DNA of 64,000 nt from positions 28,669,501 to 28,733,500 of the forward strand of contig NC_133032.1 of NCBI RefSeq assembly GCF_048771995.1, written 5' to 3'. The notes under the pieces are model-generated. The model was not told where the DNA came from, made no database searches, and saw only the letters and a list, made by a program, of their open reading frames with translations. The translations under genes and the position numbers were made by a program. The DNA comes from Taeniopygia guttata. Lineage: Eukaryota > Chordata > Aves > Passeriformes > Estrildidae. Positions 1-13,600 of the stretch are shown here, one piece after another; within the stretch, counting starts at the first letter, position 1; every line of letters begins with the position of its first letter.

Positions 1-1
1 G

Positions 2-1663
2 GAAAACCAGATTTTACCAGGGATGTCTCAGTTGCAGGGAGCGGATCTTGAGGAGATGTGGGACAGAGCAAACCTATCAGAAGGTAGAGATGAGCCAGTG
101 CTTCAGCCAGAACTGGAGTTCCAGTATGACTCCTCAAGGGATCAGTTAGAAGAAACAAAGAATTTAGAGATCACGAATGTTAATGGAAGCGGTGAAGGGG
201 AGAACCTGTCTGAAGGACCCTTGTCAGAGCTGGGGCTTTTCAGTGGTGATGAAGGTATATTGGCTAAATACCTCGTTTCCACAGAAACTCCAGAAGACTC
301 CTATGGTTCCAGCTCTTCGGAGGGCCATGCCATCGAAGAGGGCAGATGCAGTATGTATGGCTTAGATAACAGTGTGCTCCTAGAACCCGGCAGAGATTTT
401 GTATCTTCTCCATTAAACTCTAGCCTTGAGGAGGGGACGTGTCTTAGTGGCTTGGCTCAAGACATTTTTGAAGGAGCAGAGGTGAGAGCAGAGGCCTTTG
501 TTTCATGTGTGTCAGATGGCTCCCTGCAGCAAAACAAAATTGGAGAGCACAGTGACATAGAGGATGATGAAGTGATGTGTTTGGCAGAGAGACATTTGAA
601 GCCAGCTGAGCTGCTCCATCAGGAGTCAGCCTTGGAAATGCCTTATCAGGACACCCAAGAAGCTGTTGGAAATTGGGAAAAAGCCATGTCTGAGCTCTCT
701 CATATGCATGCAAAACTGGAGGAAGAACATGAAGCACGGATCCGTTGTGAAAAAGAACTTCTTCGGAAAATGGAGAAGGAGAAAGAACTTGAAAATAAAC
801 ACATGCTTCTAGTAAAGCAGCAGCGTGAGGATGGAGGCCAGCCGGCTCTCACACAAGTGTCAAACTCCTCTGTCTGGCTAGAAATGGTGAAAGACCTCCA
901 GGAGGAAAGAGAAATGTTGATGATGCAGCTGCGAACTCAGGAGCAGTTAGTGAGAGATGCTCAGGAGCAGAAAACAGCTTCTGATTCTGTGACAAACGAA
1001 GTGCAGGATCTTTTTGGCCGCCAGCTGGCAGCTTTGCAAAGTCAAAGGGATGGAATGGAAAGCCAGCTTAATGCTCAGAAGGCTAAAAACCAGAGAATAG
1101 CAGAGCTGTTGAGTCAGAAAACCATATCTGAAGGGACATTGCTAAAAGAACTGGAGTTGCTCAAAGCTGAAATCAATAATAAAGAACAAAATTTAGTACT
1201 TTTATTGAAGGAAAAAACAGCCTTAAGAGAGAGACTATCTAATGTGGAGGAGGATCTATTGAAAGCAGAAAAAGCACTAGCAGAGAATGCTAGCATGCTT
1301 GATGACCTTGAGAAAAACATCCATGAGCTTAATGCTGAAATGAAAAACATCAAAGAAATACAGGAGTGTGAAAGACTGAGCTATGAAGACAGGTTAAACA
1401 TCAGCAACCAAGAAATTAATAAACTTACTGCTGAAATAAAGGAAAAGACTGCTGAATACAGTGAGGAAAAAGGCCAGTTGACTGAAGAAATTGCCCAGTT
1501 GAAAAAGGCTCATTTGGAGCTTGAGGCTCGCTTGCAGGAGTCCTGTCAGGCTGCCCAGGAGGCTCAGTCGAAGATGGAGAAGCATTACAGAGAGGAAATG
1601 GATAAGATGGAGACTCAGCACCTTGCTGAATTAACTGAAGTGAGTTTGGCACACGAGAGAGAG
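2..1663 (+). CDS. PCNT: PCNT exon 1 of window (5' partial)
   Basis: Residues 1-554. The frame is open to the window edge, so this exon probably continues upstream and the ATG at 23 is probably internal. The first 220 residues are acidic and serine-rich without heptads. Coiled coil starts near NWEKAMSELSHMHAKLEEEH and continues to the end. The donor after HERE is GAG|gtagga, phase 0; reading on gives a stop in the intron. Confidence 0.93.
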
Positions 1664-4600
1664 GTAGGAAACCCTGATAACTGCAGGAGTCATGGAATTT
1701 TGGAATGCTTAAGGTAGCCATTGCAAATGTTTGTATGCCTGTTTTCAGATTAAAGAGTTAAATGCTGAAATACAAGACAAAGTGGAAGAACAACAGAAGT
1801 TGGAAGAAAAAAGAAAGGAAGAGATTGCTGTAATAAAAAAGGTACATGCTGCAATTTGGTTTATTTTGGAAAAATAATTTTGCATTGTCATATGAGCAGT
1901 GTAAACATTTTAGAGACGTGAAATTCTTTTTATTGTTTTTTTTCCGTGAAGTTTTTGATTTGGGGTCAGGAGGAGTGAAAATTCTTATTCCATAATTAGG
2001 GCTAAACAAGCATATTTTGAAGAAAGCTTTTCATCTGAGTATTCTCTGCAGGTTCATGAACGGGAGCACGATCGGGAAATCTCTGAGCTGGCTGCTAAAC
2101 ACTCAGAGGAAATGGAGAAGCTCCGTGCTGAGCTCAAGGAGGAACAGAGGCACCTTTTGGATGAACTCCGGCAGCAAATGGCAGCCACACACAAAGCAGA
2201 GCATGAGCAAGCTCAGCTTCAATCCCAGGTAAAAACAGGGAATCTCACAGTGATTAATATAGTTCTTAGCTGACTTGATCTCTAGCAGACACAGAAATCA
2301 AGGAGCCTTCTCCTTAATTTTTGTGGATATCACACGTGCTCTTTCACACGCTGCTGCAGCCAAATGAAAAGGAGTGTTCTCTTGGTGGGTGATAATAGAT
2401 ATATTTTAGAGGAGTTCTCCAGAATCTTCACTTTATATTATATTTTATTTATTTTATATATATTTTAATATATATTTTAACATTAATTATATTTTAACAT
2501 TCATTCTGAAGAGAACTGGATGTTTAAATAAATGATTTTAAGAGAGAAAATACAGCTCTGTAATTTTTTGTCTTGGCAAGTTTAAAGTCAATTTTATAAA
2601 GTATATAAACCCCTCCCACTTTTTAATTATCCCACTATTAATAATTACAAATCCTTTCTTGCTAAGCTGAAGTGTGAAAACATGACTTTTACATCTATAC
2701 ATTTCCTGGGTTTTTGAACACTTCCACTAAATGCAAGTGAAAAGGGAAAGAGTATGTCTAGTGTTAGGTCTAATTATAACCTTTTGGTACACTGGTTAGT
2801 TTACTTAAGAATTGAGGAGTGGTGAATTTTATTTCTACTTCTCCAATATCACTTAGAACTTTAGTTTGTTAACAAATTATAACCAACAGCAAACATAAGA
2901 AATTCTTTCAATAGACAGTGATGAGCTGGAGTGAACTTGTGTTCTACTTTGATGTGAGGAAGTGGACAGATACAGGATATTTTGTAGGAAATTAAGAGGT
3001 AGGTAAGGAAAGCCTTTTACATTGCACTGAAAACATTCAAATATCATTATAACAGCTTATTTTAAGGATTCTTGCCACAAAGAAACATTCTGCAAGTACA
3101 GAAAGGCAAAACTAGATGGGTTTAACTGTCAAAACTGAAACTAGTAATGAAAAAGTGAGCACATTTCATTAGAGGGGAGGGAGAAACCCTTTTTTACTCC
3201 ACTGCAGACACTGCACAGCCTTGAACTGGAAGCTTTACGCCTGACCTTAAACAATATGCACACCTCTCAGCTGGAGCTTACACAGTCCAACTTGAGGAAA
3301 GAGAAGGAGACTGCCCTGATGGAGCTGCGGGAGATGCTCAATGACAAACGTGCTCAGGAGGTAGCCATTCTGCAAAGCCGCCACCAGCTGGAGTGGGAGA
3401 GGATCAAAGAACAGTGTCTGAAGGAAAAAGAAGACCTTAAGTCCAAGTATCAGCAAGAGCTAGGTATTAAAACTGGGGAATAAGCATTTTCTTCCTGCAT
3501 AGATTCCTGTCTTGGTGTAGAGCTGGCCTGTGAATGGCAGCTGGTGTTACCTGTAATATGGGCAGGACTGCCATGTGCAAGAGTGCACATTTTATATATG
3601 AAAATGAAGCTGTGAAGACCTAAGTTTAATTGTTCTTCATCTGTCAATTAGTGCTAAACTGAACTACTTTCTTTCAGGAGGCTTTAGACCAAGTTCTCAT
3701 GAAGAACTTGATCCATGCAAAGAGTAGAGCCTTATGTTTTGTCAGGGTTTTTCTTGCCCTAAGTCAGCACTCTCTTATTTTTCTGAGAAGATGTGTGAAT
3801 GCTTCCTGGCTTACCCTCTCAGTGTTAGGAGTTGAAAGGCTCAGTGAGAACCTGTAGCTGGGTGTCATTTGAGCTGCACTTCCTATAAGACTGTATTTTG
3901 GTATAAGCAAGAAGGCAGTTGCATCTCATAGTACTGAAGGCCTGCTAATGATGCTCTTGGCATTGTTTGGAAAATTTCCCCCTTTCCAGGTCAGACCATT
4001 TTTGACCTGTATGGCAGAGCTTGAGGGATTTCTGGACAAAGGTGAATCTTGCAGCACCTCACTGAAGAAGTTTAGAGAATCACAGGCTGGTTGAGGTGGA
4101 AGGACTCTCTGGAGATCACCTGCTAGAGCAGGTTCACCCAGAGCAATTTGCACAGGTTTGTGTCCAGGCATGTTTTGAATATCTGCAGAGGAAAAGGCTC
4201 CACAGCCTCTCTGGGCAGCCTGTTACAGGGCTCTGTCACCCTCACAGTAAAGTTATTCCTTGTATTCACATGGATCCATGGGGAACACTGCTAGTTGCAG
4301 GCCTCCAGCTAGACTGCTCATCACAGTCTGAGCTCTGAAAAAAGGTTTAGAAGCCATTTCTTTAGTTGTCCTTCCCTAAGAGAAAGAGAACATTAATTTA
4401 AGGGTGTCTCTTTTTGACCTAAAAGTAGGAAGCCATTTGTTACCACTAGTAGTGTAGTGAGTTGATAGCGCTGATAGTGGGATCTGGGAGCAGGAGGAGG
4501 TCAAGATGCAGTTCTTAATATCAATACTTTAAGGTGTGTTTTACCAATGTAACTTAATACCAGTTTAATCTCTAAGTTTTCCTTTCCCATGGAAAGACTT

Positions 4601-7600
4601 GAAATAATGGTTGCATATTATAAACTATTATATATTATAAATAAGCCTAGGCAACATGGCTGATAGGCCTTTACAGGGTTCCTGCAAATTAAAAAATGGG
4701 CCAAACAATAAGCTGGAATTAATCAAGGGAGGAGCTGGAAAGGAAGAATCTGTTGGTGTCAGTGATAACTGAGCAGATAGTGGCATCTGTCTTGTAGTCT
4801 TTTTTCCTAGACATTTGTAGAAGAAATTTGAAGTTTCCTACCTGCTGCTACTGGTAGGCTTTTTCTTTGTGGAGGTAATTCTGTGCTCATAGTGGTGTGC
4901 AGTGAAATGTTGAAATGACATCAATAGTCATTTGAATTTGTATCTTTACGGTCATTTTTCTTTGTAGTATCATGTTCTCTGTAGACTTAAGGAGGCTTTA
5001 CTAATTAAATTGAACTTGAACTTTCTGAGTTGTCTTTGCAGCTCTAAGTTCTACAATGCTTGTTTTTTAACATGAAAGTGAACTAGTGGGATATAACATA
5101 ACAGCAGGTGTGGATAGAACCCAGCATCTTACTCTGCTCTATGCCTGCCCATTTAAGTCCTGAGTTTGATGTTGAAAACTGTAATCTCATCCATATTTCT
5201 ACTTACCATTTAATACTTTTTTGTGTAAATTTATTAATAAGTACTTTATTTCACAGTTGACCAGAGAAAGAAAATAGAATCGGAAATGGAAGAGACACAT
5301 GTCCAGGCACTAGAGGTACAAATTCTGTTCTTTATACAAGAAAACAATAAAGATCCTTTCCGAAAACAAGAGCTGGTACAAGGCCCAGATCTGCTATTGT
5401 AAAGGACAAATAAACAGAGAAAAAAAATAATTAATTTAATAAACGTGTTTACTTTAGTAAAATGCGTGTTTTACTCTCTTAGACCCTGAAAAGAGACTGG
5501 AAATTAGAGTCTGATAGACGTTTACAAAACGTGTGTGAAGAACTGTGTGAAAAACATCAGGCTGAGATGATTGCACTGCAGAAGTCTCTGGAAATGGATT
5601 TGGAAAAAGTCAGAGCAGAGCTGGGGCTTCTTTCCGTTGAGAATGTACAATCTAAAAGTAAGTATCATGCTCTGGGAGGCAGCTGTTTTATTGAACAGAG
5701 ACACAGCTAAGTGATTTTATCAGATGTATAAAAGTAAATACAAGCTGTATTTATGTAGACTTATTTAAAAACCGGGATGATGGCATGAGACTGTCTAGAC
5801 AACAGGTTGTAAATGAAAAATGGTTTAAAACCTGAATAGCATTGTTGCATTTTGACTTCCACAGAGTATGAGATGTGAGATGAATATTAAAGGGAGGTGA
5901 TGTTTTGCTTCCATCTGAAAACCTGTATTGACAGTTGCTGAGTTAATCAAAACTGTGATTAATATTAATAGAAGCTTTTTCTAACAAAAAACTGCATTTG
6001 GATTGTGGACAGTTAAGGCTTAATGGAACAAATGGTTGTCGGTTGGCTAAGTAACAGTGTGAGATGCAGAGAACTATGAAGCAGTGCATGGAAGTGTTTG
6101 TCTTGCAAATACTTTACTGCTCAAGCATGTCTGTGATTCCCTGAAAGCTAGTGCTTAAGCTAGAGACATGCATTGCTATTTGTGTTGCACAGAAGTTGTA
6201 CAGGTTATTCATTAACTGGGATGAGGGAGTAACAGAACTAATTTTTGATTTTAGTGAAATGTATAGAATTGGAGAGGCAACACCAGATAGCCATCACAAA
6301 ATTACAAGAACAGCTGCAGGCTGAACATCATCAAATCCTAGAAGACATAAAGATGAAAAGCCAAGAAAAAGAACAGAATCTTCAGAAGGAGGTAAATTAC
6401 ATTTCTTTAGTAGTTTAGAGTAGTTGATTCCTCTTTATGTAGCAAAACCTAGACCATGTAGATATCATTTGGATGACCTGTTTGTATTTAGGGATGTTAC
6501 TGAAAAAGCAAAATGCATAATGCAGATAAATAGTCTGGGAGTATCCACAGGAGTTCAAAACCTTTGGAATGCAGTTGCCTTTGTGCCATTTGGTGTCATC
6601 TCTTCATCCATATTTATATTCCTAATTTTATGGTTCTCACATTTTGGTTTTTTTTCTGGCTAATGCCTTATTTTTTTGCCAGTGAAGATACTTAGGGCAT
6701 GAGGAGCAAATTCTTCCCTCTCAGAGGAGTGGGTGTAACAGTTAAGAGATGCTGCTACTTGGTAGCTCTGATACTGTCAGGAGCTGGGAGTGGTGTTGTC
6801 ACTGTTTCCACCTCGATCTGACAGAAGTGTCTCTTGCGAAATAAGCCCTGAGAACAAAATTGTTTAACAAGTTGTGGTGGGGTGTTTGGGGTTTTTTTTG
6901 TTTGTTTTTTTAGGGTTTTTTTTGTCTGTTTTAACATGTTTTTTTTTTTGTAGCTGGACCAGCTTCAGGTCAAGCATGAGCAACTCAAGGTTCAGTCACA
7001 AGAAGAAATCAGGCAGCTTTGGTCTCAGCTTGACAGTACCCGAGCAAATCGACAAGAGCTAAGTGGTATGTTCATAACTGGCACATTTTATTTTTTCCTC
7101 TTCATCATACAGAAGTATGCATTATTGGCACAAAATGCTTTTAGCTGAGTACCAGAAACACACAGGAAGGCCACAGTGTCAGTGGATTGTAGCCCAATGG
7201 TTTGTCTCTAGGTTGAGGTGAGTTAGTGTCAGATGACAGGTTCGGCAGTGTCAAAAAGCAAGATGTGACTGTGGGGAAAAACTAACTCCTGTGCTTTTCC
7301 TTTCCCTTCCCACTCCATTCCTGCACACTATAAAAATATTTTGTGAAAACAAAAGGTTTTTCATTGAAATGTCAAATTAAGTATAATGTAATTAAAAACT
7401 GGAGAAAATGCTGGTCAGTGCAATAATATATTCGTGTTTGTATTTCTGTTTCAAGACCCAGGTGTATTAAATAAAACAGCCAGTTTTGCAGTGTAGTGGT
7501 TTGAGATGTCATACACTTTTGAAATAAAATACAACATGTCTTAGATATGTGTGCACAGACGTGTATAACACACTGAAGAATTTCTGGGGGAAAAGAAAAC

Positions 7601-10600
7601 CTAGAGACCATGACTCTGCCAGTGTTCTTGTGTTGAGGCTCTAACCTGAGGTTCTTGAGTTCTGCTGGGATAGTTAGAACAGAACGCACATGTAACATAC
7701 TTCAAATGCTATTTCAGATATTCTGGATAATATAACTTCAGGTAGCTTTTGAATTGTATTAGGGCTTTGGTTTGGTCATATACTCTAAATAAGTAATTTT
7801 TTATATTAGACAGACTTTACCTTGACTGTTTCATCTTTTTGTTTTAATATTACAGAATTATAGTGCATAGCACTTGATAGTATTTGCTGGAGTTTGTCTC
7901 TGTAGCCCTAATTTCACATGTCTTTCTATGTTTCCAATCATTCACTATCCCATTCTTTGGAGCCTTTTCTGTTTCCTCATCTTTCTTGAAGGTGGTGAGA
8001 CCAGAATGCAGACCCATGGTCCAGGTGAGGATCTCTTTTGGTGTGTGAGATCTTAAAGGTGGTGTGTTTTACTCTGCTGTTCTTCATTTGAGTTCTGATT
8101 TGGCCATGCATTTGGTTGATGGTAGAATTCAAACCATAGCAGCTGCATGACGGGATTGCTGCTCTGGTGCAAGAATGACATGCCAGTTCAAAACAATGAA
8201 ATGCTTTTTTGGGGTAATTTTGTGCTAGTAGACTTTGCTGGTTAGGCAAAACCTACCCACGTCAGATTGGACTTGTCTTGCCTATCATATTGGTGGTGTT
8301 ACTTGTCCATTCTTATCACTTGATTCCTCTGGTCCCCGTGCCTGGCAGCTTCTCCCTTAGGAAGCAGGCTTGAACCATGGATTTACCATACATAATTATG
8401 GAATCATGGAGTGGTTTGGGTTTGAAGGGACCCTAAAGCTCATCTGCTTCCAACCCCTGCCATGGGCAGGGACACCTTCCACTATCTAAGCCCCATCCAA
8501 CCTGGCCTTGAACACTTATTTCTTCTCTTACTCTTTCTGTTTGCATTTTCATTGTGAGCAGCTTTTCATGCCACGAGTGCATTTTCTGGTTTGCTACATA
8601 AAACCTGATTGTGACAATCAGTTGTGTTGCTCCTGGATGGCATCCTCTGTTTCCATCAATGTTTCCTAAATTTCACTCATGTAACATATGCAACTGCTTT
8701 TCTCCAGGCAAGTTGTTTCTTTTTAAGGAACTTCTCCAAGTTCCTCCTTCTTGCAATTTATTTCCCTCTTCATTTGATTCTTTGGGGATTTAACTAACTT
8801 GGATTATTTGGAAACTTGAGCTATTGGGAAAGCTTATGTGTCTTGAGATTTTTTTTTCCCCTTTTTACCTACCTTTTAACTTACCTAAATGTTACTGCTG
8901 CTTTAATACAGAAGGTGGGGAAGATAGCTCTCAGAGGGCTAGTGAAAAGGGTGCAGTGCTGGCCATTGTTCTCACTCAGGAGGGCAGCTTGCTGAACCAG
9001 CCTTGGTAGCTCCTTTTTATTGCATTCCTGTTTTATTGGTTGATTCTTTTAATTCAGTCAGTTTGGCCTCTGAGCACACGATTGGTAGCAAACCATCATT
9101 AAAGTAATCCAGAATTGATTTTATTTTCCTTCCTGTGATTTTTGGTTTTTTGCACAGTTTATGTCAATTTGATTTTGTTCGGATAGTTTTACCTGGAGCA
9201 GATTAAATGTTCTTGAATAATTTATTGCTTCTGAGTGCTACAACAGCAAGGAGGTGTGAAGATTAAGCAATAGTGCAGGACTTTGCTTGTTACCAGCTTA
9301 GTCCTGGACTGCAAGAAAATGAGAAGAGCTAACTGTGCTGGTGATTTTGATTCTTAGCATGAGGGTGGTTTCTCTGAGTGCAGTGTAACTGACAATGTCT
9401 TCTAAGGAAGGAATTTTTGCCTGTCAGAAGTTCATTTTTCCTATCTCACTGCTATTTCCCATAAATGATTCTTACCTACACCTGTGATCTCTGACTTTTG
9501 TGACTCCCATTGAGAAGGGAATGGCTTGTGGTGGGACAATGCAATTCCTAAACCACTAACACTTGGCAACAAAATCTGATTTTTGCAGAATGACATCCTA
9601 ATTATATGTATTCTTAGTACTTTTGTTGGTTTTGCCTCTGTTCCAGAGCTAAAAGAGCAACTCCAGGCTCGAGCATCACGGGTGGAAGAAATAGAGTGTT
9701 TAAAACAGGAGTTTGAACAGCAGTGTCAGCAGAGAAACAGGGAGCACAAAGCTGAATTGGAACAACTGAGACTTTTTTTTGAAAACAAGTTAATTGTTGC
9801 TGAAGAAAACTACAAAAAAGAATTGACTTTGTTGCATCAGAGACCGCAAGAGCTGACGGACTGTTCGCTGCCAGAGTTGGAAATGAGTCAAGATCAAGCA
9901 GGAGACATCAGGTGATCTGTTCTTTTTCCTTTCATTTTGTGACAGCATGCTTCCATTTTATTGCTCTTTAGCATAAAAGATAATGTTAGCATCTAAACCT
10001 ATTGGCATTGAGCATTAGGTCATGGCCCAGTCCCGAGCAGCTGTTACAGTTGCTCTTTGCGTACTTTCAGTACTATACCACAAGTCATCAAGTAAAATTA
10101 ACTTGATTCATGACATATCAAAGTCTTAAACTTTAAAACCCTTTTCTCAGTTCTTCTGTCACACTTTTTGAAGAGACTGCTGAGAAAGAGAGAAGTGTTG
10201 CACTTGGTCAGCTAGATCAACAGCTTGAACAACAACAGGTAGGATTTTTGATACGTTACAAGTTGTACTGTTCTTTACACGACCTGTTTGAAAATTGATG
10301 TCTGATTCCTAGTTCTTACAAAGAGTAAATTAATTTCAGATGTTTTGTAGGGCTTAATTAGTTCTGACAAGCTTTATAAATTATCAACTTTCAATAGCTA
10401 TCAGCCTCAGAGAGGCTGTAGAGAGGAGCAGCTGAAACAGTGCTCTGTAATTTTATGTGCTGGTTGGGTTATCCTGTGCTGGGTAAGGAACTTACCAGTT
10501 CTACACCAGTGCAGAATTCATGGTATTTCTCTTTTCTATAGCTCTGGTAGTAATTGTGCCTGTCCTTGTTCTCTTCAAGCCAAGATGCTAATTGACCCCT

Positions 10601-13600
10601 CTTAAATTTATGCCTCTGTTTTCGTGCACCTTGCTGTAACTGAAGATCTCAACATTTTTGCTCAACTTGTTTCAAGTTGACTAAGTGTTTGCAAATGGAA
10701 TTTTCCTTTCTCTCATTGGAAGATTCTCACCATGGTTTCTTAGAAGCTAAAGATCTCTTACTAACCCTTTATTTCTGTAGGAAGAACTTGCCTGTTTGCA
10801 GCTACAACTTGCAGAACAACACAGGCATGAATTGGATTCCTTGAGATCCTCCCTTGCACTTCAGTATAAAGAGGACCTGATGAAAATGAAGATGCATCTG
10901 TCAGACAAATATGCAGCAGAAACTGAGGCCTTGAAAAGAAAGCATGGTTTAGAACTTGAGCAGCTCCATGCCCAACTTTCAGAAGAACAGTCTAAAGGTA
11001 GGATGGTCCGACAGACTGGGAAGGGAAACAGTAAGCTGCTTGTGTGGCTTATATTTTTCTTTAAATAGGCTTATCTGAGGAAGTTTTCAACTTACTAGTT
11101 TACCCTAAACTATGGGGAACATTTAACAGACGTTAATCTCTTTCATCAAGCAATAATGGGCATGTTGAGTTGCACTTCTGAAGATATGGTGACTTGAAGT
11201 TGTTTATTCTGTAGTAAAAACTACTAGAACTGCAGAGCAGTTTCTAATAGGAGTTGATCAGGTTTCCATTTTTGATGTCTAGAAGGGCACTGTCATAGAA
11301 AAATTTGGACTAACTACATATCTGAGTTAGCTAATTTAACACACATGGTTATAATTGTATTCCACTGTATGTTGGTTAAAAGGATTAGTAGAGCTTTTTT
11401 AATTTGCAGTTATATTTCTTATCTTGAATTATTTACTTTTAATACTAGAGAGGATATCAAAACTGCTTAAATTGGAATGCTTAGAGATTGGTCCCAACTG
11501 ACTTTTGGGGAAATGCCTTGTGTAAATATGATGTGCAAAAGAGGAGATAAAACTTCCATAAATCTGCCATTACATTGCCCGGAAAGAAAGTCTGCTCATC
11601 TGGCTGTTGCAGATAAGGAGGGAGGTCCTGCCACAGGTTTTATGATTATTCTGTGTGTGTTTATAGTGATAAATTCCCAAGATGGTGATAAAATGGAACA
11701 GAGTATAAAATCATGCAGCTAAGGGATTCTCCTTGTCCTGTAGTTAGCATGGCTACTGATAAATAGCGCAGCTGACAACATTCAGCTTTATTTCTATGCA
11801 TCAATAGGAGCTGTTAAATTCCAGAATGCCATTTTATTGTCTGGCTTGGATTTTTTTCTGTTTTCTTTTTTTCTTTCCAGAAATCACGAAACTGCATCTC
11901 CAGAGTGTTCAAAATGTAGCACGTCAGGTTGAGGTGGAGGTGGCTGAGCGAGTATCTGTGTTGGAGGAAGAGCACAAAGCCAAGCTTGCTCTCTCCAGCT
12001 CTGAGAAACAGCATATTGCAGAACTCTCAGAGGAAATAAGGCATTTAAAGGAAGAGCTTATAAAACAAAAAGATTTTTCTGAGCAAAATGAAAAGCATCT
12101 GAAAGAAGAAATGGAGAAGGTAATTTGTACTACAGAGCTGCTTTGTGTAGAGTTGGGCAAGTTCCAGCCTGGTGGGAAGGCCAAGGGAGGGAGAGGCAGC
12201 ACTTGAATTTAAAAGTCCCTGGTTTGGGGATAGCAGCTAAAGCTTTAAATGGACTTGCCTGGATAGACACAAATGTTGGAATACACTTCTGTTTTGGTGT
12301 AACTCTTGTACCTCAAAGTCTTAGAGCTGAGACAGTCATACATGGTACTGTCATTCTTACATGTTAAATCAGCCACTCTTACATGTTAAATCAGTTGTTC
12401 CAGCTGAGGATAAATTTAGAATAAATGTTAATTCGTTGCTCAAATTGTTGCATATTTGAATGCTTATGAGAATTAGATGGGTGAAGCTCTTATTTATCAA
12501 GTTCTCCTTTCCACCCTTTTTAAAGAGCCATGGATGTGTGTATCCTCTTGCAGGCTTAGAAACTGATGGAGAAAACCAGAGACAGTCTTTTTTTTTTTTT
12601 GCCTTTTGTCGTGGAGCAATCATTTGCTGCTTCGGCTTCTCTTTTTGTGCTACATGCTTTTATATGGCTCTTAAAAGGTATTTTAATTCATGCCTAAGAT
12701 GCCCATAGCTGTATAAGTTGAACTCCTGAAAAGATGTGACCTCAAGAGAAATCAACATGGAGTACCATATTAATTCTAGAATTCTGCCTTAATTTTTTCT
12801 TATCTTCACAACCCAAATTAATTCTAAATAATGCATTGAATTTAATGCATGTCAGTTTATAAATTGTCATTTCAGCCTTTCTTTCATTAGGAAGGGTTAC
12901 TTCACTACAAGAATTTAATCTTTTCATGACCTTCAATGCCTGAGAGTCTTCATTTCACGCATTTCAGTTTGGTTTTGGTAGTTTATTATTTTTTCTTTTA
13001 AATAATTGTCTTCACAGGTAAAATATAAAATTGCTGAGGATCACAAAAAGGAATTAAGAGAAGAAGTCCAGAAAATAGAGAATATGTACAAAGAAAAAGA
13101 GAAGAAATGGCAATGTGAAAGTGAGGCCCAGAGAATCCTAGCAGAAGAGAAGTTATCACTATTGCGTATAGAACTGCAAACCAGAGCAGAATCTGAGAAG
13201 CAGAACTTACAAAAACACTTTGAACTCCGTGAAGCTGAAATGATTCAACTTCAAGATCACCAAGCTGCCAAAATTCTGGACCTGGAGAAGCTGGTGAAGG
13301 AGCAGCAAAACAACTTGCAGCAGCTGGAGGACAGCCTTGCAGGTGCCCAGGCTGTGCAGAAAGCTCAGCAGCAATATGAAGCTGACCTGGAGGCAGCCAA
13401 AGCCCTCATGGCAAAAGAAATGGAAAAGACCACACTCTGCCTGCAAGAAGAATGTGCCCTGAAACTCCTGGAAGCACAAAACAAGTAAGTTTCCCATAGA
13501 AGTTCACTCATTGTTAGAGTTGCTTTGTCTTATTTTAGACTTAATGAGTGTTAGTGTAAGGTAGTCACTTGATGGCACTATGTGACTTACATATGTAAAG

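Noticed and set aside
23..1663. ATG at position 23 as the pericentrin start codon
   Set aside because: The same frame is open back to the window edge, and pericentrin has further N-terminal exons, so this Met is probably internal.
6424..6663. 79-codon hydrophobic open frame in intron 7
   Set aside because: Ends in T-rich intron sequence, has no splice sites or promoter, and no pericentrin character.
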